Shown here piece by piece: positions 1-9,250 of a stretch of 64,000 bases of DNA. Positions within the stretch are counted from its first letter, which is position 1; each line of letters begins with the position of its first letter. The translations under genes were made by a program, and so were the position numbers. A model generated the notes under the pieces. It was not told the DNA's origin. It saw only the letters and a list, made by a program, of their open reading frames with translations, and did not search any database. Source of the stretch: Pseudomonas paracarnis (GTDB lineage Bacteria; Pseudomonadota; Gammaproteobacteria; Pseudomonadales; Pseudomonadaceae); assembly GCF_904063055.1 (NCBI RefSeq), contig NZ_CAJFCN010000002.1, forward strand, positions 496,001-560,000, in the 5' to 3' direction.

Positions 1-1070
1 CTCTGATTCTGAACAATCTTCAATAAATTGATCATTTCATTTATGTGTTCCTGACGTTTTTCAATATTGTCCATACGAGATTCTTCAGTCGGCGCCACTG
101 ATGATTCGGCCGCTTCGTACGGTTCGTAAAGAAGTTTGAAACGTTTAGCGAGCTCCGGCATTTGCTCTTCGATTGCATCCATCGACGCCTCAAGGTTCTT
201 CAGGCGCCCATCTGTGTCCTTAGGCGCTTGATCGCTCGGCTGCACCGCATTTGCTTCTGCTCCTAAGTTGAGAAAAATAAACAGGTTGGCCGTTGCCTCA
301 TTTTTTATTTCAGCACCGGTGAGGCGAGCCTCCATTTTTTGCTCTTTCGTCGCGGCAGGGTCTACGGTTCCAATCGTGCCATCTGCATTCTGTACTGGCG
401 CTCCTGGCATCTGACTTTGCGCTGTAAATTTATTATGGAAGTAGTTAGACGTGAATTGCTGGCCGACAGTGAAGGGGCTGCTGATTATGTTGTTTGCACT
501 GGCCGTTATAAAAGCATTACGCACACTGGCCGCTACTGATGGAGGGGCCGGCGGCAAGTTCTGGGGCTGACTCACAATGTTTTGCGCGGTGCTCACTACA
601 CCACTCGGAGTGTTCGGCACAGCCGTTGGTTTTGTTGGAGTAGGTGTGATTGGCTTAGGCTTCACAGTTGGCTTAGGTGTTACCGTTGGCTTAGGCTTCA
701 CAGTTGGCTTAGGTGTGGACACGGCAGGGGAAGATCCACCATTAGTTCCGCCAGTTCTAGGTTTGCCTGGAGTGTGAGGTTTGCCTGGAGCGCCAGGTTT
801 GAATTTAAGATCTTCGGGGGCAGGAAGGTCTAATTGATCGGGTCCCAAATTATTAGCAATCGCAGCACCCATTTGCCTTTTTTTAGCAGCGATCTCCTCC
901 GGGGTCGCTGCTATGCATTTAAATACCTGCTCGTCCGCGCCACTCGAAACGCCCTCAACGTTAGCGGTGGCTGCTCCGGCAGCACCCGACGCCGACGGAG
1001 CCTTCGCTTCTACTTTTTTCTCGTGGGGTAATTGGACAGGTGGAACAAAAGGCAGATCAAGAACTTTCAT
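1..1070 (-). CDS. Hypothetical protein with proline-rich repeats, truncated by window edge
   Basis: An open frame starts at ATG 1070 and stays open for about 356 codons to the left edge, so the C-terminus is missing. An AGAGG ribosome binding site lies seven bases before the ATG. The N-terminus is rich in Ala, Gly and Ser. Around residues 85-105 it has collagen-like PGxPGKP repeats, and at about 117-140 a run of KPxPT repeats. After a low-complexity Asn/Ser/Gln stretch, the last ~70 visible residues are rich in Glu, Lys and Leu and look like a coiled coil. There is no signal peptide or membrane segment. I do not recognise the family. The base composition is more AT-rich than in neighbouring genes, which hints at acquired or fast-evolving DNA. 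A surface-associated or secreted structural protein is possible but unproven. Confidence 0.7.
   Translation of the reverse strand, partial: MKVLDLPFVPPVQLPHEKKVEAKAPSASGAAGAATANVEGVSSGADEQVFKCIAATPEEIAAKKRQMGAAIANNLGPDQLDLPAPEDLKFKPGAPGKPHTPGKPRTGGTNGGSSPAVSTPKPTVKPKPTVTPKPTVKPKPITPTPTKPTAVPNTPSGVVSTAQNIVSQPQNLPPAPPSVAASVRNAFITASANNIISSPFTVGQQFTSNYFHNKFTAQSQMPGAPVQNADGTIGTVDPAATKEQKMEARLTGAEIKNEATANLFIFLNLGAEANAVQPSDQAPKDTDGRLKNLEASMDAIEEQMPELAKRFKLLYEPYEAAESSVAPTEESRMDNIEKRQEHINEMINLLKIVQNQ
652..720 (-). repeat. 18-bp tandem repeat coding for KPxPT units
   Basis: Four consecutive units of about 18 bp begin GGCTTAGG on the plus strand, at 652, 670, 688 and 706. Two versions of the unit alternate. 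They lie in frame in the truncated hypothetical gene and encode alternating Lys-Pro/Thr-Val residues. Unit number may vary between strains. Confidence 0.85.
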
Positions 1071-1265
1071 ATATACACCTCTAAATGAGTTTAGAGAGCG
1101 CTCCCTGCAGTCTCGCGCTATATGTGTCCTGTCGTTTGGATGTAGTTCCACACTGAGTCAATATAGAAACTCTATAACATCGATTCGATCAATGGCTACT
1201 GTACTCACTTATATCTACGCAAGAGGCAACGTCTGTTGTGGTGGCAAAAATGCTTCTCTCGCACA

Positions 1266-1300
1266 ATAAAAATGGGCACCCGACCCAGTCGGCGTGCCCA
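1266..1300 (-). terminator. Rho-independent terminator of hupA
   Basis: A hairpin with TGGGCAC and GTGCCCA outer arms (1273-1279 and 1294-1300) plus an inner CCGA/TCGG stem is followed, on the minus strand, by a run of five T residues. It lies about 45 bases after the hupA stop codon. Confidence 0.85.
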
Positions 1301-1344
1301 TCTTCTTTACCGCCCCGCCTCCCTTCGAGACGGTACCGCTTAAC

Positions 1345-1620
1345 TTACGGGTTGACGCTGTCTTTGAGCGACTTGCCCGGCTTGAACGCTACGGTGTTGC
1401 TCGCCTTGATTTTCACTGGCTCACCGGTTTGCGGGTTTTTGCCGGTGCGGGCGCCGCGGTGGCGTTGCAGGAAAGTGCCGAAGCCGACCAGGGTGACGCT
1501 GTCCTTGCGGTGCAGGGCGCCGGTGATTTCTTCGAGGACGGCATTGAGGACGCGGTTGGCCTGTTCTTTGGTGAGATCGGCTTTTTCAGCGATGGCGGCT
1601 GCGAGATCTGGTTTACGCAT
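1345..1620 (-). CDS. hupA: HU-family nucleoid DNA-binding protein
   Basis: This 91-residue protein has the length and layout of bacterial HU. It has an N-terminal helical dimerisation part, then the conserved GFGTF turn near residues 46-50 and the RxGxNPxTG β-arm segment (RTGKNPQTGEPV), followed by the FKPGKxL C-terminal motif. HU binds and bends DNA without strong sequence preference and organises the nucleoid as a dimer. It is transcribed alone and ends in a clear terminator. The symbol follows P. putida usage, where the HU gene beside the rubredoxin genes is called hupA. The start is the ATG at 1620. Confidence 0.93.
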   Translation of the reverse strand: MRKPDLAAAIAEKADLTKEQANRVLNAVLEEITGALHRKDSVTLVGFGTFLQRHRGARTGKNPQTGEPVKIKASNTVAFKPGKSLKDSVNP

Positions 1621-1810
1621 ATGTGAAGCCTCTTTGACGGTTTTTTGTTGTTATGTCCGTGCTGCTCTCTGGTGGAGCAGCGCCAAGGCGCCGCAGGCTC
1701 TACTCTGCGGCAGACGGGAGTGAGGATGGCACGCCCTCGGGCGCCGCGCCAGTCTCGCGGCGGCCTTTCTCGGGGTATGAACGTGATGTTTGCGACAGAA
1801 CGGGTGGTAT

Positions 1811-2959
1811 TTACGCCAGTAACGGCGGAAGTTCTTTGTTCAGCGCCAGTTTTTCCATGACAGCGCTGCCGGTCAGTGCATAACCCAGCAGACGGCCGCT
1901 GGCATCGCGGCACAGGGCCTTGATGTCGGCACCCTGCCCTTCGACGCTCCAGACGCCTTCGGTGCCTCGTGGCGCAGGTGACACCACCAGCGGGCAGACC
2001 GGGGTTTTCACGGTGATGGGCATCGGCCCATAGCTCACCGCCGTGGCATTGCCAGCCAAGGTTTGTGCCAGGGCGCGAGCGCAGCTCATCAGCGGCATCA
2101 CGTACAACAGGTTCAGGCCATCGACCTCGGCGCAGTCGCCCAAGGCGTAGATATTAGCGTGGGAGGTCTTGAGGTGACGGTCCACCATGATTCCGCGGTT
2201 GATTTGCAGGCCAGCGGCTGCGGCCAGGTCTACGCGTGGGCGCAGGCCGATGGCGGACACCACCAGGTCACAGTGGATCACTTCGCCGTCCGAGAGGTGC
2301 GCTTCAAGGCCATCAGCGGCGCGTTGCAGGCGATTGAGCACCGGGCCCAGGTGAAAGCGCGCGCCGATGCCTTCGAGCCCGGCTTGCACCGCGGCGGCCG
2401 CCGCCGGGTGCAGCAGGGTCGGCATGACTTGCTCACAGGGCGCGACCAGGTCGATTTCATAGCCGCCCAGGATCAGGTCGTTGGCAAATTCGCAGCCGAT
2501 CAGGCCGGCGCCGAGCAGCAGCACGCGCCGTTTGCCAGCAGCAGCGGCACGAAAGCGTGCGTAGTCTTCCAGGTCGTTGATCGGGAAAATCAAATCAGCC
2601 GCATCGCCTTCGACCGGTACGCGCACGGTTTCTGCGCCCCAGGCCAGGACCAGGTCGCGATAGGTCACCGCTTCCTCGCCGATCCACAGACGCTTGTGGC
2701 CTGGGTCGATGCCGCTGATACGCGTATGGGTGCGCACCTGGGCCTTGAGCTGCTCGGCCATGGCGCCGGGTTCGGCCATGCTCAGGCCATCGGCTTCCTT
2801 GTTCTTGCCAAAGCCGGTGGAGAGCATGGGCTTGGAGTAGGAGCGTCCGTCATCGGCAGTGATCAGCAGCAATGGGGTCTCGCTGTCGAGCTTGCGAAAC
2901 TCCCGGGCGACGTTGTAACCGGCCAATCCTGTGCCGATGATCACGACAGGTGCGTTCAT
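1811..2959 (-). CDS. rubB: Rubredoxin-NAD(+) reductase, FAD-dependent
   Basis: This 382-residue protein is a pyridine nucleotide-disulfide oxidoreductase-type flavoprotein. A GTGLAG dinucleotide-binding motif sits at residues 9-14 for FAD, and a second GAGLIG-type motif near residue 150 for NAD(P)H. A conserved YALGDCAE segment near residue 275 closes the FAD site. Such proteins pass electrons from NADH to rubredoxin, and from there to alkane hydroxylases or to oxidative-stress defence. The rubredoxin gene lies only 36 bases upstream on the same strand, which supports this partner. No alkane hydroxylase is present in the window. The symbol follows the P. aeruginosa homologue. Confidence 0.9.
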   Translation of the reverse strand: MNAPVVIIGTGLAGYNVAREFRKLDSETPLLLITADDGRSYSKPMLSTGFGKNKEADGLSMAEPGAMAEQLKAQVRTHTRISGIDPGHKRLWIGEEAVTYRDLVLAWGAETVRVPVEGDAADLIFPINDLEDYARFRAAAAGKRRVLLLGAGLIGCEFANDLILGGYEIDLVAPCEQVMPTLLHPAAAAAVQAGLEGIGARFHLGPVLNRLQRAADGLEAHLSDGEVIHCDLVVSAIGLRPRVDLAAAAGLQINRGIMVDRHLKTSHANIYALGDCAEVDGLNLLYVMPLMSCARALAQTLAGNATAVSYGPMPITVKTPVCPLVVSPAPRGTEGVWSVEGQGADIKALCRDASGRLLGYALTGSAVMEKLALNKELPPLLA

Positions 2960-2995
2960 TCCTTTCTCCTTGTAGTACGTTTCTTAAATTCGGGA

Positions 2996-3163
2996 TTACG
3001 CGATTTCGATCATTTCGAAGTCCGACTTACCCACGCCGCAGTCCGGGCACAGCCAGTCTTCCGGGACGTCCTGCCACAGAGTGCCTGGTGCAATACCGTC
3101 ATCCGGCCAGCCGTCCGCTTCGTTGTAAATAAGGCCACAGACGATACATTGCCACTTCTTCAT
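2996..3163 (-). CDS. rubA: Rubredoxin
   Basis: A 55-residue iron-sulfur electron carrier with two CxxC knuckles, CIVCG near residues 6-9 and CPDCG near 39-42, which bind one iron with four cysteines. The [12 protein letters not shown] loop and the PEDWLCP segment are typical of rubredoxins. The open frame extends further upstream, but the start is placed at ATG 3163 because it gives the normal family length and has a GAGGAA ribosome binding site. It is likely cotranscribed with the reductase. P. aeruginosa has two rubredoxin genes at this place; only one is seen here. Confidence 0.93.
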   Translation of the reverse strand: MKKWQCIVCGLIYNEADGWPDDGIAPGTLWQDVPEDWLCPDCGVGKSDFEMIEIA

Positions 3164-3358
3164 TACGTGCTTCCTCAGGTTCAGGCGTGTTGGCCGGCGG
3201 TCGATGGATCCAGCGTTGCCGCGCGGCTCAGGGCGTTTTGTACTGATCGGGGCCGGCAGATGCAAGCACGTTCGACGCAAACGGCCGGTTTGGCGCGGCA
3301 AAAGTTCAGGGTGCCATGGTAAGCTCGCCGCCTCTTTTGCTGCCAATACTGACTCACC

Positions 3359-3922
3359 GTGCCGCACTCAATCGCCCTTCCCGATGCTTGCCAATGGCTG
3401 ACCCAGAGCCTTCTGAGCCCCTTGCCCACGCCCTTGACCCTCAACTGGCTATTTGACGAAGGCTCGCTGACGCGACGGCTGACGTGGCTGTCCAACGAGG
3501 CTTTCAGCGTGACGCCGCTGTTCGAAGGCTGGCAACCGTTGCGCGATGATGAATGCGCCGCCCTGGACCTGCCGCCGGCCAGTATCGGCTGGGTACGCGA
3601 GGTGTATTTGCGCGGGCACGGCCTGCCTTGGGTGTTCGCCCGCAGCGTGGCGGCCCGCAGTGCTTTGCAGGGCGATGGCCTGCACATGGACGAGCTGGGC
3701 AGCCGTTCGCTGGGCGAGTTGCTGTTCTGCGACCGCGCCTTCACCCGCCAGGCCATTGAAGTGTGTCACTACCCTCGTGCCTGGCTGCCGACAGCGGACC
3801 AGGCCGATAATCTGTGGGCACGCCGCTCGCGCTTCGACCGCGGAGCGCTGAGCGTGCTGGTGGCGGAAGTCTTTTTGCCAGGTTTCTGGCGCGCGTTGCA
3901 CGATCATCCGGAGAACTGCTGA
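3359..3922 (+). CDS. ubiC: Chorismate lyase (chorismate-pyruvate lyase)
   Basis: A 187-residue UbiC homologue. It removes pyruvate from chorismate to give 4-hydroxybenzoate, the first committed step of ubiquinone synthesis, in the cytoplasm. The LTxRL segment near residue 38, the WVREVYLRG stretch near 80 and the RRSRFDRG stretch near the end match the family. The start is a GTG with no strong ribosome binding site, so the exact N-terminus is uncertain. The gene ends in TGATG, its stop overlapping the ubiA start, which indicates translational coupling. Confidence 0.92.
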   Translation: MPHSIALPDACQWLTQSLLSPLPTPLTLNWLFDEGSLTRRLTWLSNEAFSVTPLFEGWQPLRDDECAALDLPPASIGWVREVYLRGHGLPWVFARSVAARSALQGDGLHMDELGSRSLGELLFCDRAFTRQAIEVCHYPRAWLPTADQADNLWARRSRFDRGALSVLVAEVFLPGFWRALHDHPENC

Positions 3923-4812
3923 TGTACCAACGTCTGCTCAAGTCCTTGAACCGCCTGAACCCCAGGGCCTGGGATTTCATTCAGTTGACGCGCATGGACA
4001 AGCCCATCGGCATCTACCTGCTGCTGTGGCCGACGCTGTGGGCCCTGTGGATCGCCGGCAAGGGTTCGCCGTCGCTGATCAATATCGTGATTTTCGTGCT
4101 GGGCGTGGTGCTCACCCGGGCCGGCGGCTGCGTGATCAACGACTGGGCCGACCGCAAGGTCGATGGCCATGTGAAACGCACCGAGCAACGCCCGCTGGTG
4201 AGCGGCAAGATCAGTTCGAAAGAAGCGCTGGTGTTTTTTGCCGTGCTGATGGGCATCAGTTTCCTGCTGGTGCTGCTGACCAACGCCAGCACCATCCTGC
4301 TCTCCCTGGGCGGCCTGGCTCTGGCGGCGAGCTACCCGTTCATGAAGCGCTACACCTATTACCCCCAAGTGGTGCTGGGCGCAGCGTTTTCCTGGGGCAT
4401 GCCGATGGCGTTTACCGCCGAGACCGGCCATTTGCCTGCCACCGCGTGGCTGCTGTACATCGCCAACCTGTTGTGGACGGTGGGCTACGACACCTATTAC
4501 GCCATGACCGACCGCGATGACGACTTGAAGATCGGGGTGAAATCCACCGCCATTCTGTTCGGTGACGCTGACCGCGTGATCATCCTCACCCTGCAAGGCC
4601 TGGCGCTGGCATGCCTGTTGCTGGCCGGCGCGCGGTTCGAGTTGGGCGGGTGGTTCCACCTGGGGTTGCTGGCGGCAGCGGGCTGCTTTGTCTGGGAGTT
4701 CTGGTACACGCGTGACAGGGACCGCATGAAGTGCTTCAAGGCGTTCTTGCATAACCACTGGGCGGGGTTGGCGATTTTTGTCGGGATCGTGGTGGATTAC
4801 GCGGTTCGCTGA
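3922..4812 (+). CDS. ubiA: 4-hydroxybenzoate polyprenyltransferase
   Basis: A 296-residue, very hydrophobic integral membrane prenyltransferase with about eight or nine membrane segments. It attaches the polyprenyl chain to 4-hydroxybenzoate, the product of the preceding ubiC gene. Two Asp-rich, Mg-diphosphate-binding motifs are visible: [10 protein letters not shown] near residue 73 and [13 protein letters not shown] near residue 190. The ATG at 3922 overlaps the ubiC stop and gives the usual family length; an upstream in-frame start would lie inside ubiC and is rejected. Confidence 0.95.
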   Translation: MYQRLLKSLNRLNPRAWDFIQLTRMDKPIGIYLLLWPTLWALWIAGKGSPSLINIVIFVLGVVLTRAGGCVINDWADRKVDGHVKRTEQRPLVSGKISSKEALVFFAVLMGISFLLVLLTNASTILLSLGGLALAASYPFMKRYTYYPQVVLGAAFSWGMPMAFTAETGHLPATAWLLYIANLLWTVGYDTYYAMTDRDDDLKIGVKSTAILFGDADRVIILTLQGLALACLLLAGARFELGGWFHLGLLAAAGCFVWEFWYTRDRDRMKCFKAFLHNHWAGLAIFVGIVVDYAVR

Positions 4813-4836
4813 GGATTCTGTGGTGGCTGTTGGGAC

Positions 4837-4917
4837 GCCATCGCAGGCAAGCCAGCTCCCACATTTTGACTGTATTCGCAGATCAAAAAATTGGGAGGGG
4901 CTTGCCCCCGATGGATT
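4837..4917. repeat. Degenerate REP pair
   Basis: The left half (4837-4863) is a good REP copy in reverse orientation (GCAGGCAAGCCAGCTCCCAC). The right half (4891-4917) is a diverged GGGAGGGGCTTGCCCCCGATGG copy of the other subtype. The element lies between the convergent ends of ubiA and the next gene. Confidence 0.7.
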
Positions 4918-4933
4918 CAGCAGCGCCGCAGAC

Positions 4934-5311
4934 TTAAGGCTTGATGATGTGCCAGACGCTACCCTTGCCATCACCGGTCTTGTCACCGGCTTTCTTGTCG
5001 TCCTTGTAGGTGTAGACAGGCTTGCCTTTGTAGGCCCACTGGCTGGTCTGGTCGTCGCGGGTGATCACCGTCCAATCGCCGGTCTTGGTGTCAGTGGACT
5101 CTGCCTTCAGCGGTGGCCAGTTGGTCGCGCACTGGTCCTTGCACACTGATTTGCCATCAGCGTCCTTGTCGAAGGTATAGAGCGTCATCCCCTTGTGATC
5201 CACTAACATCCCGTCTTGGGTCATCGCCGGCTCTGCCGCAAACGCCAGGCCTGGCAGCGTCAACACCGCAGATACCAGCAGGGCTTTCCAGGAAACAGTG
5301 CTGTAAGTCAT
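4934..5311 (-). CDS. Secreted repeat protein, COG4315 / Lipoprotein_15 type
   Basis: A 125-residue exported protein with a signal peptide (about 1-25, ending LAFA). The mature part holds two copies of the short LxDxxGxTLYTFDxD / YKGKPVYTYxDDKKAGD repeat typical of the secreted repeat family of unknown function. Two cysteines (CKDQCA) sit between the repeats. It is periplasmic or secreted; no lipobox is visible. The function of the family is not established. It is divergent from phoB, with 151 bases between the start codons. No Pho box points clearly toward this gene. Confidence 0.8.
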   Translation of the reverse strand: MTYSTVSWKALLVSAVLTLPGLAFAAEPAMTQDGMLVDHKGMTLYTFDKDADGKSVCKDQCATNWPPLKAESTDTKTGDWTVITRDDQTSQWAYKGKPVYTYKDDKKAGDKTGDGKGSVWHIIKP

Positions 5312-5392
5312 CGGAACCTTCCTTTGTGGTTGTCAGGATTCGGACCCAAAGGGTAGTCCAGAGTGCCGTTAATTGCCCAAGCGACTAAATTA

Positions 5393-5410
5393 CTGTCACA
5401 CGACTGCAAT
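5393..5410 (+). promoter_or_regulatory. Pho box upstream of phoB
   Basis: CTGTCAC-ACGA-CTGCAAT fits the 7+4+7 Pho box pattern (consensus CTGTCAT-N4-CTGTCAT) with a few mismatches. It ends 52 bases before the phoB start, which fits PhoB autoactivation. Confidence 0.75.
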
Positions 5411-5462
5411 AATTCCGTTATCTAATGCGGCGCAAGACAGTTAAATGACAAGAGGATTGAGC

Positions 5463-6152
5463 ATGGTTGGCAGGAGCATTCTGATCGTTGACGACGAAGC
5501 GCCCATTCGCGAAATGATCGCCGTCGCGTTGGAAATGGCCGGCTATGACTGCCTGGAGGCGGAGAACTCCCAGCAGGCCCACGCCATTATCGTCGACCGC
5601 AAGCCGGACCTGATCCTGCTCGACTGGATGCTGCCCGGCACCTCAGGCATCGAGTTGGCCCGCCGTCTCAAGCGTGACGAGCTGACCGGGGACATCCCGA
5701 TCATCATGCTCACCGCCAAGGGCGAAGAGGACAACAAGATCCAGGGCCTGGAAGTCGGCGCCGATGACTACATCACCAAGCCGTTCTCCCCACGGGAACT
5801 GGTGGCGCGCCTCAAAGCCGTGCTGCGCCGCGCCGGCCCGACCGATGGCGAAGCGCCTATCGAAGTCGACGGCTTGATCCTGGACCCGATCAGCCACCGC
5901 GTGACCATCGACGGCAAGCCTGCCGAGATGGGACCGACCGAATACCGCCTGCTGCAGTTCTTCATGACCCACCAGGAGCGTGCCTACACCCGTGGCCAAC
6001 TGCTCGACCAGGTATGGGGCGGCAACGTCTATGTGGAAGAGCGCACTGTGGATGTGCATATCCGCCGCCTGCGCAAAGCCTTGGGCGATGCGTACGAGAA
6101 TCTGGTACAAACCGTGCGCGGCACCGGCTATCGGTTTTCTACCAAAGGCTGA
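5463..6152 (+). CDS. phoB: Phosphate regulon response regulator PhoB
   Basis: A 229-residue OmpR/PhoB-type regulator. The receiver domain (1-120) has acidic residues DDE at 10-12, the phosphoacceptor Asp54 in LLDWMLPG, and Lys in the ITKPF motif. The C-terminal winged helix (about 130-229) has the [14 protein letters not shown] recognition helix. It activates Pho genes by binding Pho boxes when phosphorylated by PhoR under phosphate limitation. The start at ATG 5463, with GAGG upstream, gives the usual MVGRxILIVDDE beginning; an in-frame ATG at 5445 is less likely. phoR follows after 45 bases. Confidence 0.97.
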   Translation: MVGRSILIVDDEAPIREMIAVALEMAGYDCLEAENSQQAHAIIVDRKPDLILLDWMLPGTSGIELARRLKRDELTGDIPIIMLTAKGEEDNKIQGLEVGADDYITKPFSPRELVARLKAVLRRAGPTDGEAPIEVDGLILDPISHRVTIDGKPAEMGPTEYRLLQFFMTHQERAYTRGQLLDQVWGGNVYVEERTVDVHIRRLRKALGDAYENLVQTVRGTGYRFSTKG

Positions 6153-6197
6153 GCCAGTCCCTTCCTCCCTAAACAGCTGACAAGGACGCATGTTTAA

Positions 6198-7520
6198 GTG
6201 AACCAGAACTGGCACGGCACCCTGATCCGCCACATGCTTCTGTTGATCACTGCCTGCCTGCTGGTCGGGCTGATCAGTGGCTATTACGGCTGGAGCCTGG
6301 CCGCCGGCATCGCGTTGTACCTGGGCTGGACCCTCAAACAATTGCTGCGCCTGCATGAATGGCTGCGCCAGCACAAACCCGACGAAGCACCGCCCGATGG
6401 CTATGGCCTGTGGGGCGAGGTGTTCGACAGCATCTACCACCTGCAACGCCGCGACCAACGGGTACGCGGGCGCCTGCAAGCGGTGATCGACCGGGTGCAG
6501 GAGTCCACCGCCGCACTCAAGGACGCGGTGATCATGCTCGACAGCGACGGCAACCTCGAATGGTGGAACCGCGCCGCCGAGACTCTGCTGGGCCTCAAGA
6601 CGCCCCAGGACAGCGGCCAGCCGGTGACCAACCTGGTGCGCCACCCGCGCTTCAAGGAGTACTTCGAGCAGGACAACTACGAAGAAGCCCTGGAAATCCC
6701 CTCGCCCACCAACGACCGCGTGCGCATCCAGCTGTACCTGACCCGCTACGGCAACAACGAACACTTGATGCTGGTACGTGACGTGACCCGTATCCACCAG
6801 CTGGAACAGATGCGCAAGGACTTCGTCGCCAACGTCTCCCACGAGTTGCGCACGCCCTTGACGGTGATCTGCGGCTACCTGGAGACGTTGCTGGACAATG
6901 TCGATGAGATCAACCCGCGCTGGAGCCGCGCCCTGCAGCAGATGCAGCAACAAGGCTCACGCATGCAAACCCTGCTCAACGACCTGCTGTTGCTGGCCAA
7001 GCTTGAAGCCACGGACTACCCCTCGGATAACCACCCCGTGGCGGTGCAGAGCCTGTTGCAGACGATCAAGAACGATGCCCAGGCGCTCTCAGGCGAACGC
7101 GGGCAGCAGATCACGCTGGAGGCCGACCCAACCGTATTGCTCAAGGGCAGTGAAGGCGAACTACGCAGCGCCTTCTCCAACCTGGTGTTCAACGCGGTGA
7201 AGTACACCCAGGACAAGGGCAATATCCGCATTCGCTGGTGGGCCGACGAGCATGGCGCACACCTGAGTGTGCAGGACTCGGGTATCGGTATCGACGCCAA
7301 GCACCTGCCGCGCCTGACCGAGCGCTTCTACCGTGTCGATTCCAGCCGTAACTCCAATACCGGCGGCACCGGGCTGGGCCTGGCCATCGTCAAACATGTG
7401 CTGTTGCGCCATCGGGCCCGCCTGGAAATCAGCAGCGTGCTGGGGCATGGCAGTACCTTTACCTGTCACTTTCCGCCGGCGCAGGTAAACCGTTCGCGAG
7501 CGGTCGAGGCCGATGATTAA
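6198..7520 (+). CDS. phoR: Phosphate regulon sensor histidine kinase PhoR
   Basis: A 440-residue membrane histidine kinase. Two membrane segments lie in the first ~50 residues with almost no periplasmic loop. A linker and PAS domain (about 95-195) follow, then the HisKA dimerisation domain with phosphoacceptor His215 in VSHELRTPL, and the HATPase domain with the N box (NLVFNAVKYT), the G1 box (DSGIGI) and GTGLGLAIV. It phosphorylates PhoB under low phosphate and is held in check by PhoU and the Pst transporter encoded nearby. The start is a GTG. A REP pair follows the stop codon. Confidence 0.96.
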   Translation: MNQNWHGTLIRHMLLLITACLLVGLISGYYGWSLAAGIALYLGWTLKQLLRLHEWLRQHKPDEAPPDGYGLWGEVFDSIYHLQRRDQRVRGRLQAVIDRVQESTAALKDAVIMLDSDGNLEWWNRAAETLLGLKTPQDSGQPVTNLVRHPRFKEYFEQDNYEEALEIPSPTNDRVRIQLYLTRYGNNEHLMLVRDVTRIHQLEQMRKDFVANVSHELRTPLTVICGYLETLLDNVDEINPRWSRALQQMQQQGSRMQTLLNDLLLLAKLEATDYPSDNHPVAVQSLLQTIKNDAQALSGERGQQITLEADPTVLLKGSEGELRSAFSNLVFNAVKYTQDKGNIRIRWWADEHGAHLSVQDSGIGIDAKHLPRLTERFYRVDSSRNSNTGGTGLGLAIVKHVLLRHRARLEISSVLGHGSTFTCHFPPAQVNRSRAVEADD

Positions 7521-7541
7521 GTGGAAGTGAGCACGGCCCAC

Positions 7542-7630
7542 TGTGGGAGCTGGCTTGCCTGCGATGGCGGCGGGTCAGCCAAATTATCGGTAGCAGGCAG
7601 ACCGCCATCGCAGGCAAGCCAGCTCCCACA
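7542..7630. repeat. REP pair (inverted)
   Basis: Two REP copies in inverted orientation, TGTGGGAGCTGGCTTGCC at the left and its reverse complement at the right, separated by a short variable spacer. It lies between phoR and the CNNM/CorC gene. Confidence 0.92.
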
Positions 7631-7777
7631 CGGGTTCTGCGACACGACTTTGCAGCCCCGCCCGGCAGCGGGCACTAGGCAAGCGCCCCGTCAGCCGCTA
7701 CATTGGCCGACTTGTGCCTGCCTTTCAGGCCCACCTGTCACCCCTTATTGAACACACGGAACCTGCAAAACCCCATC

Positions 7778-9118
7778 ATGGACCCTTCCCCTGGCATCAC
7801 CCTCGCGACACTCTTCGCCGATTTCGGCATGATTCTTTTTGCACTGATCCTGGTACTGCTCAACGGTTTCTTCGTTGCGGCGGAATTTGCCATGGTCAAA
7901 CTGCGCGCTACCCGCGTCGAGGCCATTGCCCATAAGAACGGCTGGCGCGGGCAGATCCTGCGTACCGTGCACAGCCAGCTCGACGCCTACCTGTCGGCTT
8001 GCCAGCTGGGTATCACCCTGGCGTCCCTGGGCCTGGGCTGGGTCGGTGAACCGGCCTTTGCGCACATCCTCGAGCCGATGCTGGGCGCGGTCGGCGTGCA
8101 GTCGCCGGAAGTGATCAAGGGCGTGTCGTTCTTTGCCGCCTTCTTCGTGATTTCCTACCTGCACATCGTGGTCGGTGAACTGGCGCCCAAATCCTGGGCG
8201 ATTCGCAAACCCGAGCTGCTGTCGCTATGGACGGCCGTGCCGCTGTACCTGTTCTACTGGGCGATGTACCCGGCTATCTACCTGCTCAACGCCAGTGCCA
8301 ACGCGATCCTGCGTATCGCGGGCCAAGGCGAGCCTGGCCCCCACCATGAGCACCATTACAGCCGCGAAGAACTCAAGCTGATCCTGCACTCCAGCCGCGG
8401 CCAGGACCCCAGCGACCAAGGCATGCGTGTACTGGCCTCCGCCGTGGAAATGGGCGAGCTGGAAGTAGTGGACTGGGCCAACTCCCGGGAAGACCTGGTG
8501 ACCCTGGACTTCAACGCCCCGCTCAAGGAAATCCTCGCGCTGTTCCGTCGTCACAAATTCAGCCGTTACCCGGTGTATGACGCGGTGCGCAACGAGTTCG
8601 TCGGCTTGCTGCACATCAAGGATTTGCTGCTGGAACTGGCGGCCCTGGACCATATCCCCGAATCGTTCAACCTGGCCGAATTGACCCGCCCATTGGAACG
8701 CGTATCGCGACATATGCCGTTGTCGCAACTGCTGGAGCAGTTCCGCAAAGGCGGCGCGCACTTCGCCCTGGTGGAAGAGGCCGACGGCAAGATTATCGGT
8801 TACCTGACCATGGAAGACGTGCTGGAAGTGCTGGTGGGCGATATCCAGGACGAACACCGCAAGGCCGAGCGCGGCATCCTCGCCTACCAGCCCGGCAAAC
8901 TGCTGGTGCGTGGGGACACGCCGTTGTTCAAGGTGGAACGCCTGCTGGGCGTCGACCTGGACCACATCGAAGCCGAAACCCTGGCCGGCCTGATCTACGA
9001 CACGCTCAAGCGCGTGCCGGAAGAAGAAGAAGTGCTGGAAGTTGAAGGCTTGCGGATCATCATCAAGAAGATGAAAGGGCCGAAGATCGTGTTGGCCAAG
9101 GTCTTGCTGCTGGACTGA
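7778..9118 (+). CDS. CNNM/CorC (HlyC) family membrane protein with CBS domains
   Basis: A 446-residue protein with three parts. An N-terminal CNNM (DUF21) membrane domain with about four helices (residues 1-200) contains FFVAAEFAMVKLRATR. A CBS pair (about 215-345) follows, then a CorC_HlyC transporter-associated domain at the C-terminus. Relatives are implicated in magnesium or cobalt efflux and resistance; older annotations call them hemolysins, without haemolytic activity being shown. The start at ATG 7778 begins directly before the hydrophobic domain. It lies between phoR and an orphan response regulator, as I recall for P. aeruginosa, but no link to phosphate is evident. Confidence 0.88.
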   Translation: MDPSPGITLATLFADFGMILFALILVLLNGFFVAAEFAMVKLRATRVEAIAHKNGWRGQILRTVHSQLDAYLSACQLGITLASLGLGWVGEPAFAHILEPMLGAVGVQSPEVIKGVSFFAAFFVISYLHIVVGELAPKSWAIRKPELLSLWTAVPLYLFYWAMYPAIYLLNASANAILRIAGQGEPGPHHEHHYSREELKLILHSSRGQDPSDQGMRVLASAVEMGELEVVDWANSREDLVTLDFNAPLKEILALFRRHKFSRYPVYDAVRNEFVGLLHIKDLLLELAALDHIPESFNLAELTRPLERVSRHMPLSQLLEQFRKGGAHFALVEEADGKIIGYLTMEDVLEVLVGDIQDEHRKAERGILAYQPGKLLVRGDTPLFKVERLLGVDLDHIEAETLAGLIYDTLKRVPEEEEVLEVEGLRIIIKKMKGPKIVLAKVLLLD

Positions 9119-9137
9119 CTGCAAGCGCAGTGCTGTG

Positions 9138-9226
9138 TGTGGGAGCGGGCTTGCCCGCGATAGCGGTGGGTCAGCCAGCGCATCGTTGACTGAGAGATTG
9201 CTATCGCGGGCAAGCCCGCTCCCACA
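9138..9226. repeat. REP pair, GGGCTTGCCCGCG subtype
   Basis: Inverted pair of the GC-variant REP (TGTGGGAGCGGGCTTGCC and reverse complement) between the convergent CNNM/CorC and response-regulator genes. It may act as a bidirectional transcription barrier. Confidence 0.92.
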
Positions 9227-9250
9227 TGGACTAAGCGTCGCCTTGAAGGG

